Counted from the first letter of the stretch, positions 13,561 through 26,699 are shown. The stretch: 64,000 nt of DNA from Delphinapterus leucas (GCF_002288925.2 NW_022098076.1:82681714-82745713); one strand, 5' to 3'. Notes: generated from the letters alone by a model not told the origin. A program made the numbers and translations.

Positions 13561-14619
13561 GGGTCTTCTGGATGCCATCTAGCCCATCAAATATCCCTCC
13601 CTAATGATGTCTGAAGAGTTCTTAACACAGGGCTTTAAAAGGGCAAAAGAAAAGTTTAAATATAATTTCCACATTACAGAAGAAGTATGGTTTATTACCA
13701 GTAGCATAAATACATAAGCAGTGAATAAACACGTTCTATGAAATACAACGCAAGAACTAAATTTCAATCAACTTGCTTTCTAGAGAGCTAGTGGTAGTGA
13801 ATCCCTTAGCTGGGTTGTGCTTAAAGGAAAGGTCCTATTGCTGGTTAAACCCATCTCTGCTTCCTGAGGTACCGTGGTCCTACCATCCTTTATTATGCAT
13901 GAATCCCATCTTCTGTTGAACAGTATCACCTCACTTGTCTGTGCGGAAATGTTTTCTTTCCTTCATTATGTATTTTAAATCAGAGAATTTAAGTGTCTGT
14001 CAATTTGCAATCTCTCAGCAACTTCTTGAAATTCATACTTAACTGTAGAATCTTCACCAAATGGAGTTCTATAGTTTTTACTACAATTATTTGTCTTTGG
14101 AAAGGACTTAGTAAAATTTCCCCCTCCTCCAGCATGTGTGTTGCACAGCTGTCTGCTATAGGTGGCTTCTCCCCGGTGGGTTGGGCAGGGGTCTTTTCTC
14201 TGCAGTTAGTGATGTTTCAAGCCATGAGAGAAACATGGCTTATAGCCCTGCTGACTTCTGCAGGAGACTTTTCCAGATTGGGTATGACCTCAAGGAGGCT
14301 CATCTTCACTATAAAATTCATTGATTCTATGACACTTCCTTTAATGCAATAAAAGATTTCCTAGTCTGTGAAAGCTCCTGACTTAACCCTTTATTTTTGT
14401 TATGCATTGGCTGCACATTCTCGGGTAGTAAAAGTTTGGAAACCTATATCATGTCTGGCTGTGGAACAGGAGATGATGAACAGAAATAATGGTGGGATCA
14501 GAAGGGTGTGGGTGGGAAAAACCCGAACGAACTTTTGGGCCAAGCCAGTATTTTTAAGACTCTATACTTAGATTTTTTTTTCCTTTAAAAAATCCCCATG
14601 TTCCATGAGTCACAAGCCC

Positions 14620-14800
14620 GTGCACAAGTTCTGGGGATAGGCAGGCCTGGTTCAAAAGCACCTTAGTTTCAAGCCGTAAGACCTTGGGCAAGTTACTTAA
14701 GCTCCTTATGACACATCTTTTCATCTGCAAAACAGGGACAATAATCGTCCTGAATTCATAGGGCTGTTTGGAGATAATTCACGTATAGGATACTGTCTTA
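14620..14800 (+). mobile_element. MIR, sense
   Basis: Clear MIR order: a tRNA-like start with 'gcctggttcaaaagc', then GACCTTGGGCAAGTTACTTA, then 'tttcatctgcaaaacagggac', then 'catagggctgtttggagat'. One of the better preserved MIRs here. Confidence 0.78.
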
Positions 14801-16681
14801 TACGTAGATGATTATAATTTTATTACCACTGTCACTATTGTTATGAGTAATTTAATCCATGCACTACGCAAACTCACTAAATGAAGTATCTGGGACCATT
14901 AATCCTCAGTTCAAACGTGAGCCATGCGACCCAGCAGAAGAGGAAGATTGTCGAAGTGGTACATTTCAGAATTGACCCTACCAGTTAATCTACCAATCAC
15001 GGTGTGTTTCTTCATATTCATAAAGCAGGTATCATCATACCCTACGGCATATTCACAAGGACATTGTGACAAACATATCACTTGAGGGATAAATGTGTTT
15101 TGTATAAATGTAAAATACTCTGATAATTTAGATGTTATTTCCATGATGTATCCTGTCAGTTTGGTGCAGAGTATAAAGTAAGGTCTGCTGAAGTAGAACA
15201 TTTTCATAAAAGCTTTTATGTTTTTTAAAAAGAGTATTTAAAATGCATTTTCAAAACACGTATTGGTAAAGAGTGTTGTCATTATTCCCGGTCTCAGGAA
15301 GAAGATAGTTCGGTGCAGGGTCATGAACTGGGAGATGCACAGTGATATCTGCTCATTGCCGCGTTTCTCTAGCATGTACAGGAAGGCCAACGTAAAGGTG
15401 ACGAGGGATTTTACACAAAAGTACTTTTGTACTTTCCCAACGCAACTGGTAGTGTTGTTTTCTAGACAGCAGATTTGCAAGGAAACTTCTTCCTATCTCC
15501 ATGGTTACCACCCTAATCTGGGTCACTGGGGGTCTCCCCTGGATTTGTGCAGTGTTCTTCCATTTGATCTCTCTTGCTCTGTTCTTACCTCCTCCCCCAA
15601 TTCCCATTATTAATTCAGAACTTACTTCACATCATGTCACTCATTTTTTTAAAACAGCAAAAACTTTAACAATCACTTTTATAGGGAGAAAGAAAGAGCC
15701 TTGATTGGTGACATTTGCTAATTTCCCCTGTGTAAATATTTCCACTGTGGCCGATTTCAAGCTACCGATGTGAAGTCACCTTGGAGTTGGGAAGATAAGT
15801 GCAGGAGAGGCTCTGTCAAGTTGGTGTGATCAGCTCCACAACTAGAAAACTCCCCAATGACTGCCCCAGCCAGTCAAAGTGAGGTCCTTCCAATAACCAT
15901 GAATAAACCTCACATTTCCAGTTACCTTTTTAATCTCACTTCCAACTCTACCCTCTTCTTGTTAGTTTCATTTTTTATTACTCACTTATTTAATTTGCAA
16001 AATGGGGATGCATTTGTAGGGACATATCACATGAAAAGTATGACAGCATTCAGCACTCTATAGAAGGCAAATATTTTATAAATCCAAGTTGGTGGGAACA
16101 ATGGCAGTTCCCTTAATATGAGGGAATATGACACACAAATCACTGACATTCATTGAGCCAGACAAATTACTCAATGACCGTGTCTCCCCGCCAAACTGGA
16201 TGTGAACCAAAGTTTCTGTCACCAGATTTTCTGTGAATAGTCTCTAGATCTCTGTGCGAAAATGGGAAGTATTAGTTTGCTCGATTTGGGGGATGACTTC
16301 AAAAGGCAGAAGTGAATCAGTTGCCATGATGCATTTAGTCACATCAAATCCTGTCCGTTGTGTAGCTTCAGTCACTAGTACTTTACTTTGAAGTGACCAT
16401 TTCGGCTGGATTCACATTTTTGTCTCAGCCATTCATTTCTGCTCCAGAGCCTGCTTGTGGCTTATGAAGGAAGATATCAGAAATCAAGATACGAAATTTC
16501 ACTCTTCCCAAGAAATTGGGTCCTACAGAGGGTAAAAGAGGTTTGAAAGAAATGATTTGCAAATAGGTCTTCCACATGTATCTGTCAAGGTATGATTTTG
16601 TTGTTTTTGTGTTTTATCTGAACTTGGTCATATTGTATAGGGGAATGTTATTTACTGTTTTTGTTACTGATGCTTTGGGAA
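14801..16681. other. Intronic sequence, nothing recognised
   Basis: Open frames on both strands at 15240-15700 reach 116 codons, but they overlap one another in several phases and show no domain. I read them as chance. Confidence 0.4.
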
Positions 16682-16723
16682 TTGAGGTAGAGTGGGGAAA
16701 AAAAAAAAGTTGAGGTAGAGTGG
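16682..16723. repeat. 14-bp direct repeat around a poly(A) run
   Basis: TTGAGGTAGAGTGG occurs at 16682-16695 and again at 16710-16723. Between them lie GG, eleven A (16698-16708) and G. The layout is that of a target-site duplication around a bare poly(A) tail. Confidence 0.85.
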
Positions 16724-17099
16724 AGTAGACTGATTTCTGCTCATAGAGCTTGTATACACAATGTAATCACATTTTTACCTCCATCCTTATGGGAGGGTCT
16801 TGTTTGCCTGAATTTCACAAGAATGTTAGTTGTAAGACAAGAGAAAACTATGCAGCTTGTTTATGTCTGTGTTTCTTATACCTTTATTGGTAAAAACTAA
16901 TAATACCAACGCAAAACAATGCATTAACTTTATCTAAACTCTTTAAATTTGGCTGGGAAGAAATTCAAAATACTTTATTTGCTTATTATGCAGAATTAAA
17001 TTACTAGTGCTCATGTAACTTCTTCAATGCATAAAGTCTACGCATGTGCTTCTTTTGATAATTTATAAGGACGTGTTAGTAGGTCAATTTTTCTGTCAA

Positions 17100-17210
17100 A
17101 ATAGTCTTCTAAATGTTCAGGACTGTGCTAGGGCCTTTGGGAGCTAAAAACAAACATAACAAACAGCACTGATTCTCTCTTCCCCACTTTAGGAACTTTT
17201 ACTTTATTTG
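17100..17210 (-). mobile_element. Probable L2 3' end, antisense
   Basis: 'aatgttcaggactgtgctaggg' then 'gggagctaaaaacaaacat' resembles the antisense L2 3' end, with strong divergence. Confidence 0.4.
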
Positions 17211-17404
17211 GCAACAAAAAAAATCAAAATTATGAAATGAATTGGAAAAAAAATCTGTTCTATTTGCACTTCTGAGGGCTTAGGAAGTAGACAAGTTTAG
17301 AGAAATCTGCTGTCAGTGAGAGTAAATTGGAGGGTGAATTGATGGTGTATTTTAAAGCATATGTAGAATTTGAAGAAATGAAAAGAATATCTTCTACAGA
17401 GAAT

Positions 17405-17640
17405 GAATTATTCATTCATCCCCCAGTCTAAAGTAGGTCCCCTCCACTTTCCTCTTTCACATCTACTTTCACATCTATCTTTCTCTTTCACTCTATATTC
17501 TTCCTGGCATTAGTCTTAATCACCTGGCTCTGCCTCTAGTCTCTAAGTTTGGGGAAGATAAATATCTTGTTCTCTGTTGAAAAACTAGGACCTAGAACAC
17601 TACCTGGCACAGATAGGTCTTCAATAATTACGGGTTTAAT
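17405..17640 (+). mobile_element. L2 3' end, sense
   Basis: C/T-rich start, then 'tctctgttgaaaaactaggacc', 'tagaacactacctggcacagat' and 'aggtcttcaataatt', the sense order of the L2 3' end. Confidence 0.6.
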
Positions 17641-19559
17641 TAACTAATTAATTAAGTATTAATTAATCAGGGGTCTGTGTTTTTGAGGGGGTTCATCAGC
17701 AAAGAATGGATATTGGGAAATATAGAAGCAGAAAATAAGTTTGAATGTGTATGGTGTTGTCACATTAGAACATATTTTAATATCACATACTATTTGAGAT
17801 ATTTGAGCAAGGGAGTGTTCCCTTCAATGGATCTTCAGTAGACTGACCTAGTAATGCTATGGCAGAACCGTGAGAAGAGAAGGCTGCAGACCAAATCTGG
17901 TGTGTTGCTTGAGGTCATCTGTGCATGTGATGAAGACAGCCTCCCCTGCTAATAACTGGAATTGACTCATCATGACCTCTGCATTTGACACTCCCCTGTT
18001 CATCACATAAATACTACACCACAAAGACAAGGGTGTTGAGGGTGTTTGCCATGGAGTGATAATAATGACTGATCATGAAACGTAAGCTGCATGCAGAAAG
18101 ACAAGTTTTACAACAATTGAGGAGGAACACAGAGGAGATTGCAAGACAATGCATAAGAGGTTTCAAAAAAGTGTCAAAGGTAACTTGAGATTAAGCAAAC
18201 AGAGGTAGTGAGCCAAAAAGACAAGTGTCAGCAGTCAGCGATACATATGTTTAATATTAAGGTAAGGGAAGGAGTTAAGTTATTGGTAATCAAAAGGGTA
18301 GGTTCTGACTATGAGAGAGGTGGCTGAGATAGGAAGAAAAGAGGTATCTTTGAGAAGATTTCAAAAAATTGAGTGGCCAGGGAATGTGTGTATATTTCAC
18401 ACTGTGTCTTAACGTATTCTTAAATTAGCCTAAAACTTACCAACTTTTCATCCTCCATTTTTTTAAACTAAATGAGTTGCAATGTAAATCTCTTTTGGTG
18501 ATTCCAATCTGGAATCCAAGGTTTGCAAACGCTTTAAAAAAAACTGAAACAGATGCCCATAAATGACAGTTACAAATGGGGGTAAAAATCAACCTTTGCC
18601 AAAGAATCATTAAGTTAATTGTCTTCCTTAAGTTGAACCATTCTTCAGTAAATAAGAAACTCCCTTCTCAGTAAGGCAGCGATGAAGTCACATTTCCCTG
18701 CTCCCCTTAGAAGTGTGTAAGAAAGGTTTATTTTAATAGGGTAGATCTTAAATTCAAATGTGCTCTCCATTAAACGATAAACCCTGAGGGCTATGTATCT
18801 TTCACTACTGTGTAACACAGGCAACAAATAACAGACGATAAATATTATAATGAGCCCAACTAAGATACCGCATCCATTATAACTGGAAAATTGTTTCTTT
18901 TTATTTTAAGATGAACTGTGGGCATTAAAACTGTTGCTAATCTGTTGGGATAATAGCTTCTAATTTGCTATGAATAAAGATGTGTGGGAGAGGATGAGGT
19001 TTGATCAAAGGCAAATTTTTAACACTGGACCCTGAAGCCCTTAAGGGCTGCACCTTGAAGTGAATAATCCAAGTGCATGCATTGACATGGTGTATTAGAT
19101 TCAATCATTTTGTCTGAAGGAAACCAATCAGGGAAAGTGAACTGTTCCCAAAAAGTCATCCTAGAAAAACAGAGCCAAGCTTCTGGCCTCTGCGTAGGCA
19201 GTCCGTGGCATCTACATTTCAATCTTTTATGTTACTACATTCGGGTGCATTAAGCAGATGTACAACCTGTTGTGTATAAAGACAGCACATTGGCCACTCC
19301 ATTTAGGGTAACTGATGCATCTGTGAATGAGCGTTTAGTTCTTAAGCAGTATCTCTAGCGATTCACATTTACATGTCACTCTGATTATATGGATGAGGGA
19401 TGGAAGGTTGGATTTTGGAATTGCAGGCATTTATTTTTTAAATGGACTTCAAAAATGTCAAGGAGTGCAGTTCCCAGACTTACCGGTGTGCCAAGATAGT
19501 GTGTTCAATAGAAAAATAGTTTCTGTTGTTAAATAGGAAAAACACTTCATGAATATAAC
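17641..19559. other. Intronic sequence, little recognised
   Basis: A TTAATTAA-rich run lies at 17636-17667. 18040-18370 has the GA-rich look of antisense L2 without a clear match. No exon was seen. Confidence 0.35.
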
Positions 19560-19735
19560 CTGACCTTGTTTTACACTCACATTTTAATGTCACAAATATC
19601 CTGAGGGATCGTTTGATGAGGTATTTCTACCCTAGTGATAGATGAATGAATCTATTTAGAAATGATTTCCCTAGAGGTCATATGATGATGTACGAGCAGA
19701 GCTAGAAACAGAATCTCCTAACTAGGGTGGAAAAA
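19560..19735 (-). mobile_element. Possible MIR, antisense
   Basis: 'taatgtcacaaatatcctgagg', 'atgaggtatttctaccct' and 'gagcagagctagaaacagaatc' follow the antisense MIR order weakly. Confidence 0.42.
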
Positions 19736-19742
19736 GCATGTG

Positions 19743-19745
<3 letters not shown>

Positions 19746-19776
<31 letters not shown>
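19746..19776. repeat. (TG)n microsatellite
   Basis: About fifteen uninterrupted TG units in otherwise unique sequence. Confidence 0.95.
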
Positions 19777-19777
<1 letters not shown>

Positions 19778-20149
19778 TATCTCTGTGAGATCTATACTGT
19801 CTCTCTTTCTGTAGATGTAAAGATTATAGATTTTTTCCACTTTACCAGTACTTCCTGGAAAAAAAAATGGCTTGACTACTTGTTCAATTGTAGATCTTGA
19901 GCTCTGTCTTCTTTAGAGGTTGGGAATTTCTGGATGACATAATGTACTTATACTCTATATTTCATTTTACATCTTCACTTCCTTCCAAACCAAACTTCTA
20001 TTATTATTTTTAATTTTGTCTTCCAGACATTAATTAAAGCAAGATTTCTAGACAGTTACAATCCTTTAATTTAATATATACCTAGAAATAATGAGTTAAA
20101 ATAATTAACCATATATTCATTTTAATTATTGTCTAAATTTACTTTAAAT

Positions 20150-20900
20150 CCCTGAACACTGACATGTTACTTTTTATGTGCAAGGAAGCATACCAAATGC
20201 TAAGGGAGATAAAGAAATGTACAAAATTTGATCCCCATCCTCAAAAATTCTAGAATCTCATGTTTGTGTATGATAGCTATAAGGCAGAAAGTGACAAACA
20301 ATACACAAGAAATTCAAGCTAGAGGAGAGAGAGTATTGATAAAAGGTTCAGGGAGAACGTGGCTTTCAGTTTAGGTTCTGATGAACATGAAATTTATTTT
20401 TTTCAAGTGGAGGTATAGTTTGAAGAGGAAGAGACCCCAGGGAGCCAGAATTATGTGAGTGGGTGGAAAGGAGGTTGGGTCATACATACAAAGCCTGAAT
20501 TGCCTTATGGAAAAAGTGGACTCTATTTTGGGTAATCCTGAAAGCTCTAAAGAAGGGAATTGAGGTAATCCTATTTCTTTTTTCAGACTATTTCTTCAGG
20601 TTAATGAATAGGGAAATTGAGATTGAGAATCCAACTAGGAATATCACTTAGTAGCCGAGACCTCGTAGATAGTTTGGAAAACAGGAGACAGATGTGATAT
20701 CAAAGGAGACGAGGAAGGATTTGTTGACCAGTGTGTACATAGGAAGAATGTAGATGTCAAATTACTTGGGGGTTTCTGTTCTCTGTGACTGATAGCATGA
20801 GGATGCTATTGAAGACAAAGTTTCAATAGAGGGAAGTGGGAGACGATGCTGAGTTAGTTTTGGAACATATTGACCTTGAGTGTCAAAGGGACATCTATTC
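20150..20900 (-). mobile_element. L2, antisense (degenerate)
   Basis: The 3' end signature ('tatgtgcaaggaagcatacc', 'ctaagggagataaag') is followed by the GA-rich body words 'ggaagagaccccagggagcc' and 'gtggactctattttgggtaat', then 'tgtttggaa'. This is the antisense order expected of an L2 of several hundred bp. Confidence 0.5.
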
Positions 20901-22629
20901 ATCTTAATAGCATATTTCAAGTTTTTAGAAAGGGTGAAAGCCTTATGTTTAAGACAGAGCTGACACTAAAGCGTTTTTATTCCAGTTCTCTGATTTTGCT
21001 TGGCAAATTATGCCATCTGTCTTCTAGAAGGTAAATGAATAGGTGGCTATGTACTTGGGAGCTTTACAGATGCAAGGAAAAATCCTTTTCCTGGATATAA
21101 AATCATACCAGAAATAACTTTGTGTATACTAGTCCTTTTCTGCCAGTATTTTGGATAATACAGACTCTGAAAAATGGGATGCATATCTTGCTAGTTTTGC
21201 ACACACAACAATAGCAGCAGCTTTCAAAGGTGATGTCAGTATCTAATGTGGCATCATGGATAATGGTCAGGGCTGGGAAAGTCACTAGGTACCCAACTTC
21301 TCAAAAGAGAAAATATATTGAAATGGTACTGAAGAGCATGGCATCTGCTGCTTTCTTGAATTGTTTAGTCCTTTCCTGAATTCAGGGCATTGCTTTGTAT
21401 GTTATCACCACTAGGAAAATGTGTTTACTTCCAGCACCCATTTCCAAAGTGCTTTCAGAATATAATTGCTCAAATAATTTTCTGTGAGTAAATTAACATT
21501 TTACATTATTTAATTAACTGTACATAATTATACCTGAAGAAAAATTTGACTTTCTGTAGTTCAATGGCTATCTCTAAAAAACTTCCTTTGAATCAATGAT
21601 CTTGGAGTCTTTGCTGATAATTTAGTGGGATTTTTTTTTTTTGTAGGAATGAAACCAACATTTTTGAGACTTATTGAGCCTCTACTGTGTGCCAGGCTCT
21701 CTGCTAGTTGATTTTTTTTTATAGAATATAAATATAGAGTATCTAGATCTAATACAGTTGGGACTGATTAAACAAAATATTTAAAAATTGGAGCAATATT
21801 AAAAAAAGAAACACATAAGCACATATAAAACTCTTTAAAACTGTAAAGTTGTAAATATGCACTGTTTACCAAATTTGGCAATAGAGTCTTTTATTTGTGT
21901 GTGTTTTCCCTAATTGGATTTCCATATAATCTTTATGCACAAAACATGTCCATTAGTTTTCACTTTTTAATTCGGTTTCAGTTTCCTTAAAGCTGAGCCC
22001 AAATTTAAAGACATTTGGAAAAACAAGCAAACAAACAAACATAGTTCAGACTCCTTTTAGATTTAACAGATTTACCGTAATCTCACCACATCCAACCAGA
22101 CCATATATTTTTTTAGTAAACCTCCTTTTATTGAGTATCTTCCAAACCACTGACATAGTTTTACAACAGAGTTTTCAGAGAAATTCTCACTAATTTTTCA
22201 AACTCATGTTTCTTTGATTTATATACTATTTGATAATATGATTACAGCAACAAGTGCAATTGACATGAGCAGTTTTGAGAGCAAACTTAACTATCGTCAG
22301 CATACAATTCAGTCTTCTGAGCGTAAGTGAGGGAGCCTGCTATCAACCATGGGCATTCAGAATGCCATGGCTGTTGATCAAAATGTTTTACAAAGTTAAA
22401 GAAGAATTAGATCTAATCTGGGGATTTGTTCAATAAAAATTAGTTTAGAGGTTTCCACTGCGTTATCTCAGGCATCCAGATTGTCTATAAACATATGACA
22501 GGTAGCTATTAGAAGGCTCCATTTTGTTTCAACAGTGAAAAATAATTATTGGATACTTGAGTCACATAGTGTCATGGCAGCTTTTCTTTCTAATGGTAGT
22601 TTGAAAATGCCTAAGTCAAAGAGTTTTTA
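20901..22629. other. AT-rich intronic sequence, no gene seen
   Basis: Short A/T tracts and an (AAAC)n stretch at 22025-22040. Otherwise I recognise nothing. Confidence 0.35.
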
Positions 22630-22796
22630 AAAAGAAAGGCTCTGAGGGGCTTCCCTGGTGGCGCAGTGGTTGAGAGTCCGCCTGCCGATGCAGGGGACAC
22701 GGGTTCATGTCCCGGTCCGGGAAGATCCCACATGCCGCGGAGCGGCTGGGCCCGTGAGCCATGGCCACTGAGCCTGCGCGTCCGGAGCCTGTGCTA

Positions 22797-22896
22797 NNNN
22801 NNNNNNNNNNNNNNNNNNNNNNNNNNNNNNNNNNNNNNNNNNNNNNNNNNNNNNNNNNNNNNNNNNNNNNNNNNNNNNNNNNNNNNNNNNNNNNNN
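22797..22896. other. Assembly gap of exactly 100 N
   Basis: One hundred consecutive N inside the SINE. A round length usually marks a gap of unknown size. Confidence 0.99.
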
Positions 22897-22972
22897 TCTT
22901 CCCGGACCGGGACATGAACCCGTGTCCCCTGCATCGGCAGGGGACACGGGTTCATGTCCCGGTCCGGGAAGA
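22897..22972. repeat. 33-bp perfect inverted repeat within SINE
   Basis: Arms at 22897-22929 and 22940-22972 are exact reverse complements with a 10-base loop (TGCATCGGCA). The left arm is SINE sequence in reverse; the right arm resumes the SINE forward. No other SINE copy in the window has this. Confidence 0.95.
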
Positions 22973-23384
22973 TCCCACATGCCGCGGAGCGGCTGGGCCC
23001 GTGAGCCATGGCCACTGAGCCTGCGCGTCCGGAGCCTGTGCTCCGCAACGGGAGAGGCCACAACAGTGAGAGGCCCGCGTACAGCCAAAAAAAAAAAAAG
23101 AAAAGAAAGGCTCTGAAAATATCAAACAATTTTTCGTGGATCATATCTTTCCCTCCCTTCCATTATCTCTACTTACTTTCCACTTGCTGCAAATAATTCA
23201 TGGTCTGTCCCTCAAGCAGCTCACAGACCAGAAGAGATCAACTCACAGATGACAACCGTAGAGTGCCATAGAGGAGGTGCTCTGATATGGAGAAGGACAG
23301 AGCCCTCTGGCAGCCCTGACAGCCAGAGGCCTGGAGATCAACCTTGAGAAAGCCTGGCTGATAATAGAAGCCTTTGTCAAGGAA

Positions 23385-23830
23385 ACCACATCTGAATTAG
23401 ATCTTTAAACATGATTTAGCCAAAGGAAGAAGCTCAAGCAGACAGAGCAGCATGACTGCTGGCTGAGGTCACAATTTAACCTGTCTGTGTCCTCAAGACT
23501 CATTGCCACCCTTTGCATACAGTCAATCTTGAACTTTATCCCTGAATCAACAATCTGGAACAAAGTTAAAGTGGGAACGTGTTATATTAGGGTAATTTTA
23601 AGTTCAAGGAGGGAGAATGTTGCAGATAAGACTTGGTATAGGATCCAAATCTGAAAAGACCATGAGTGTCACATAAAAGTTTGGATTTTTCATCTGAAGA
23701 AATAGAAAAGCTATCAAAGGATTTTAATTTAGGGAGTGACATGAGCAAATCTGCACTTACAAGGATAAATCTGGCAGCACCGTGGAGAAAGATCCGCTAA
23801 GAGGCAATTGCATTAATTTAGCCCTGAAAT
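23385..23830 (-). mobile_element. L2 body, antisense (degenerate)
   Basis: 'aaagcccatg'-like GA-rich words lead to 'ttttaatttagggagtgacatg' and 'aaatctggcagcaccgtggag', the antisense order of the L2 body. Confidence 0.5.
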
Positions 23831-24089
23831 TATGAGCACCTAAACCCAGGCAGACCGGGGGAGATGGAGAAGAGGGGATTAAGCTGATCCCTGCATTCGG
23901 ATTACTCTTATAACAAGGACAAGAATTAACAGTGCGCGAGTATTCTCAGATTTTTCCTTTCTCCTTCATCATAAACTAAGAAAATGGCAAGTGAAGGAAA
24001 GGAGGAAATTAAATAAAACTATCAACTGTCCTGGTGCTTAAGAAACCTGGGAGTTTATTCTTGAATTATGCCCAATCATATATACAGCT

Positions 24090-24190
24090 CTCCATTCATT
24101 TAGTTAATAAATGTTTACTGGGTACCCTCTTTGAGCCGAGTACAGTTCCAGCCACTGGAATTTACAAGACAAACAGGTCCAATGAAGTTC
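24090..24190 (-). mobile_element. L2 3' end, antisense (short)
   Basis: 'cattcatttagttaataaatg', 'tttactgggtaccctctttgag' and 'acagttccagccactgg' match the antisense L2 tail. Confidence 0.58.
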
Positions 24191-24239
24191 TACCCAAATA
24201 ACTCTAATTTCTCAGTTTCTCTCGATTCCAAATGTCTGC

Positions 24240-24560
24240 ACACACATTCTCTTCTCTCCACTTCTCTCCTTTACCTGATTAAGTCTTACTCATGCTCTGC
24301 ATGAGCTGAAAAGCCACTTCCTCTCCCATGGGACTTCCCAGACCCTCAGCCGTGGTTGGGGCCCCAGGACTTGTGCTTCCATTGCACTTGCCTGGTACTT
24401 CCTCTGAGAGAACATCTGATCGCATGGCACTTAAATCATGCTGTTTCAGTAGCCTGTGAGGCCCTGAGGACACGGACCCCTCTGCTTTGGTCACTGCCCA
24501 GCAAGAGTAGGCATTCAAATACTTTGTGAATAAATGGTGAGTAAATGAATTAAATGCCTC
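24240..24560 (+). mobile_element. L2 3' end, sense
   Basis: 'ccacttcctctcccatggg', 'ttgcacttgcctggtacttc', 'ctgtgaggccctgagg' and 'taggcattcaaatactttg' keep the sense order of the L2 3' end, through the 'gaataaatggtgag' terminus. It lies head-on to the antisense L2 tail just upstream. Confidence 0.62.
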
Positions 24561-26699
24561 AACACAGGGAATTGTTTCTTCCTCCATAAAAATGATACTT
24601 TTAGAAAGCCAAACTCATCACTATACTTTAAACTGGCATTAAGGTAGCCTTCTACTCAGGAAGTTCAAGGCTGTTATATGTTAACATTCTGTATTTCTAG
24701 CTTCTACTTCTAGATTGAGAAATGAGCCACATATGGTTAGCTAAACTCATTTGTGAAAACTTGGCATGTTCTCAAACCATATTCAAAGCTTATGTTAGTT
24801 TTGAAGACACAAATAAAAAAATATATTTTCCAGAACCTCCCCTTCTTTGGTTGAATTTTTGGAAAAGATCTCCCACGATGTGAACTTCTGTAAACTATAT
24901 TCTAAGTTGAATCTGAATATCATTATAGGATTTGAATTTTCCATATACTGTCTCTTCTTCAAGCCATGACACTTTAAGGAGTAGAGAAGTATTATTTGTA
25001 TATAGAAATGAGGAATGTTTTAATTTTAGATTCCAAAATACCATAGATAATAACATATGCTAATCTTAAAAGCACTCGACATGTTTCAAGTAAAAATAAG
25101 ACTCTTAAAGATGTCCCATAGAATTTGTTCTGGCTTTAATAAACATTAGATTTCAGTTCCATCTCTCTAGAGATTAAGAAGTGAACAATAGGAACTTTGA
25201 TAAAGGTTAAAAAAATCTCTCTACTCCCCACTCTAACCTCCTCACTTTATTTTATGACTAAGCATTAACTCAATGGGCTGCAATATCAACTTCAAACTCT
25301 TGGCAATAAGCACTTATGATAAATAGTGACATATTTGTTTCAAGCATAACTCTAGCCATGATTACCTTAAGCCCTAACTTTCATAAAAATCTTGAATTAT
25401 CATGGAGTTTTGACAGAAAAAAACCATAAAATCCATTCAAAAATGTGCCCAACTCTATATTATACCCACAATTATGACAGAAAAGATAAATTATTTATTT
25501 TTGTTACTTTTCCTTCGTTTTCAAGCAAGATCTTTTTTCTCCCCTAATTTGGATTTGGAAGTGTATTGCCTGACAATTATTGTCAAAGCCCTCTTACAGA
25601 AATAAGCAAAATGCCCTTATACTGTTATTTTTTCTTTTATGGTGCCATAGGTTGGAAATTTATCATTAAAATGCCCTCCTTATAACTGGATACGGAAAGG
25701 TAAAAACTGTTACAAAGTTGCCTGGCAAACCAGGAAGTTAGGGAAGGCGCCTTAATATTTGTCTAGCCTCAACTTGGATTGGACACCTTCCTAGGTGTCT
25801 TTGACATTTTTTAATCTTATTTTAATTTCTTATAACAACTCTGGAAAGTATTTCCCTTATATAAAGATAAAGGTAATGGAAGCTCAGAAAGTATGTGCCT
25901 CCTACATAAAATCAGATAGCTACTCAATGCTTGATTACATATTTAATATTCTTTCTGAGACACCAAATTTTGGGCAGAGTTGAAGTATCTTAGCAAAGAG
26001 AAATAATACAGTGCTTAAGCATATCAATTTTAAATATAACATCTGGAGTTAGAAACTGAATCCCTTCTCTTCGGGACAGGTTTCTTTTTTCCCATTGTTT
26101 TGTTTTATTTAGTTTTGTTTTGCTATTATAGTTCACCACAGCAGGTAATAAAAAGATGTGTAAAGATCCCATTTTTAACACTTGTCCTTAAGATCCAAGA
26201 AGCACCAATAAATAGCCAGACGCCGGAAATTGATGTCTGGAAAAACATGAGGAAGAGTTAAGATATTAGGAGCACAAAAGTAGAAAATAGATATCATGGA
26301 GGATATGAAGTGGTGAAAATGAATGTTTGTGCCTAAGGCAAGAAATCCACAGGTTATGGCTTTGAATAAGCAAGTGGGGCTCAGGGAAGAAATTGAGGGT
26401 AATGGTGAGTGAACAATTTGGAAGAAAATATGAACACAGTTTAATGTTACTGGAGCCAAGTTTCCACATCAAAGTGTACTGCATGATCAAATATATATAT
26501 ATGGGGCAAACCTATTCGACACTTAATTATTTCCACTTATACTGTTAAAAAGGAAGGATATTTTCCAGCAATAAATAAGAATGATGCACTCATTTCCTGC
26601 CCTGTGTCATTCCTAGTCCTTTCCTGATATCAACTGCATTTTCTGACATGTTAGCCAATAATATTTATTTAGTAATTGCTGCATTGTATTGGCTCATTT
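24561..26699. other. AT-rich intronic sequence, nothing recognised
   Basis: Overlapping open frames at 26175-26490 on the minus strand have no domain. An (AT)n run lies at 26491-26502. Confidence 0.35.

Larger units (their letters stand above)
22646..23100 (+). mobile_element. CHR-family SINE, split by gap and fold-back
   Basis: A tRNA-Glu-related SINE. An A-box-like region (TGGCGCAGTGGTTGAGAG) and B-box-like GGTTCATGTCCC mark the pol III promoter, and the element ends in an A-rich tail at 23087-23099. The same 16 bp, AAAAGAAAGGCTCTGA, flanks it at 22630-22645 and 23101-23116, so one insertion is enough to explain it. It appears twice as long as its relatives because of a 100-N gap and a duplicated, partly inverted piece (see separate entries). 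Confidence 0.93.

Noticed and set aside
15263..15613. 116-codon open frame that overlaps frames on the opposite strand
   Set aside because: No homology that I recognise. Several phases are open together, as expected where stop codons are scarce by chance.
22646..22720. tRNA-like start of the SINE, considered as a tRNA gene
   Set aside because: It has A- and B-box-like motifs but lacks a proper anticodon arm and acceptor stem, and recurs as part of a SINE.
22616..23196. Overlapping open frames rich in Pro/Gly/Arg on both strands
   Set aside because: They are translations of the CHR SINE and run through the N gap. The same peptides appear at 31204, 39869, 44938 and 62622.
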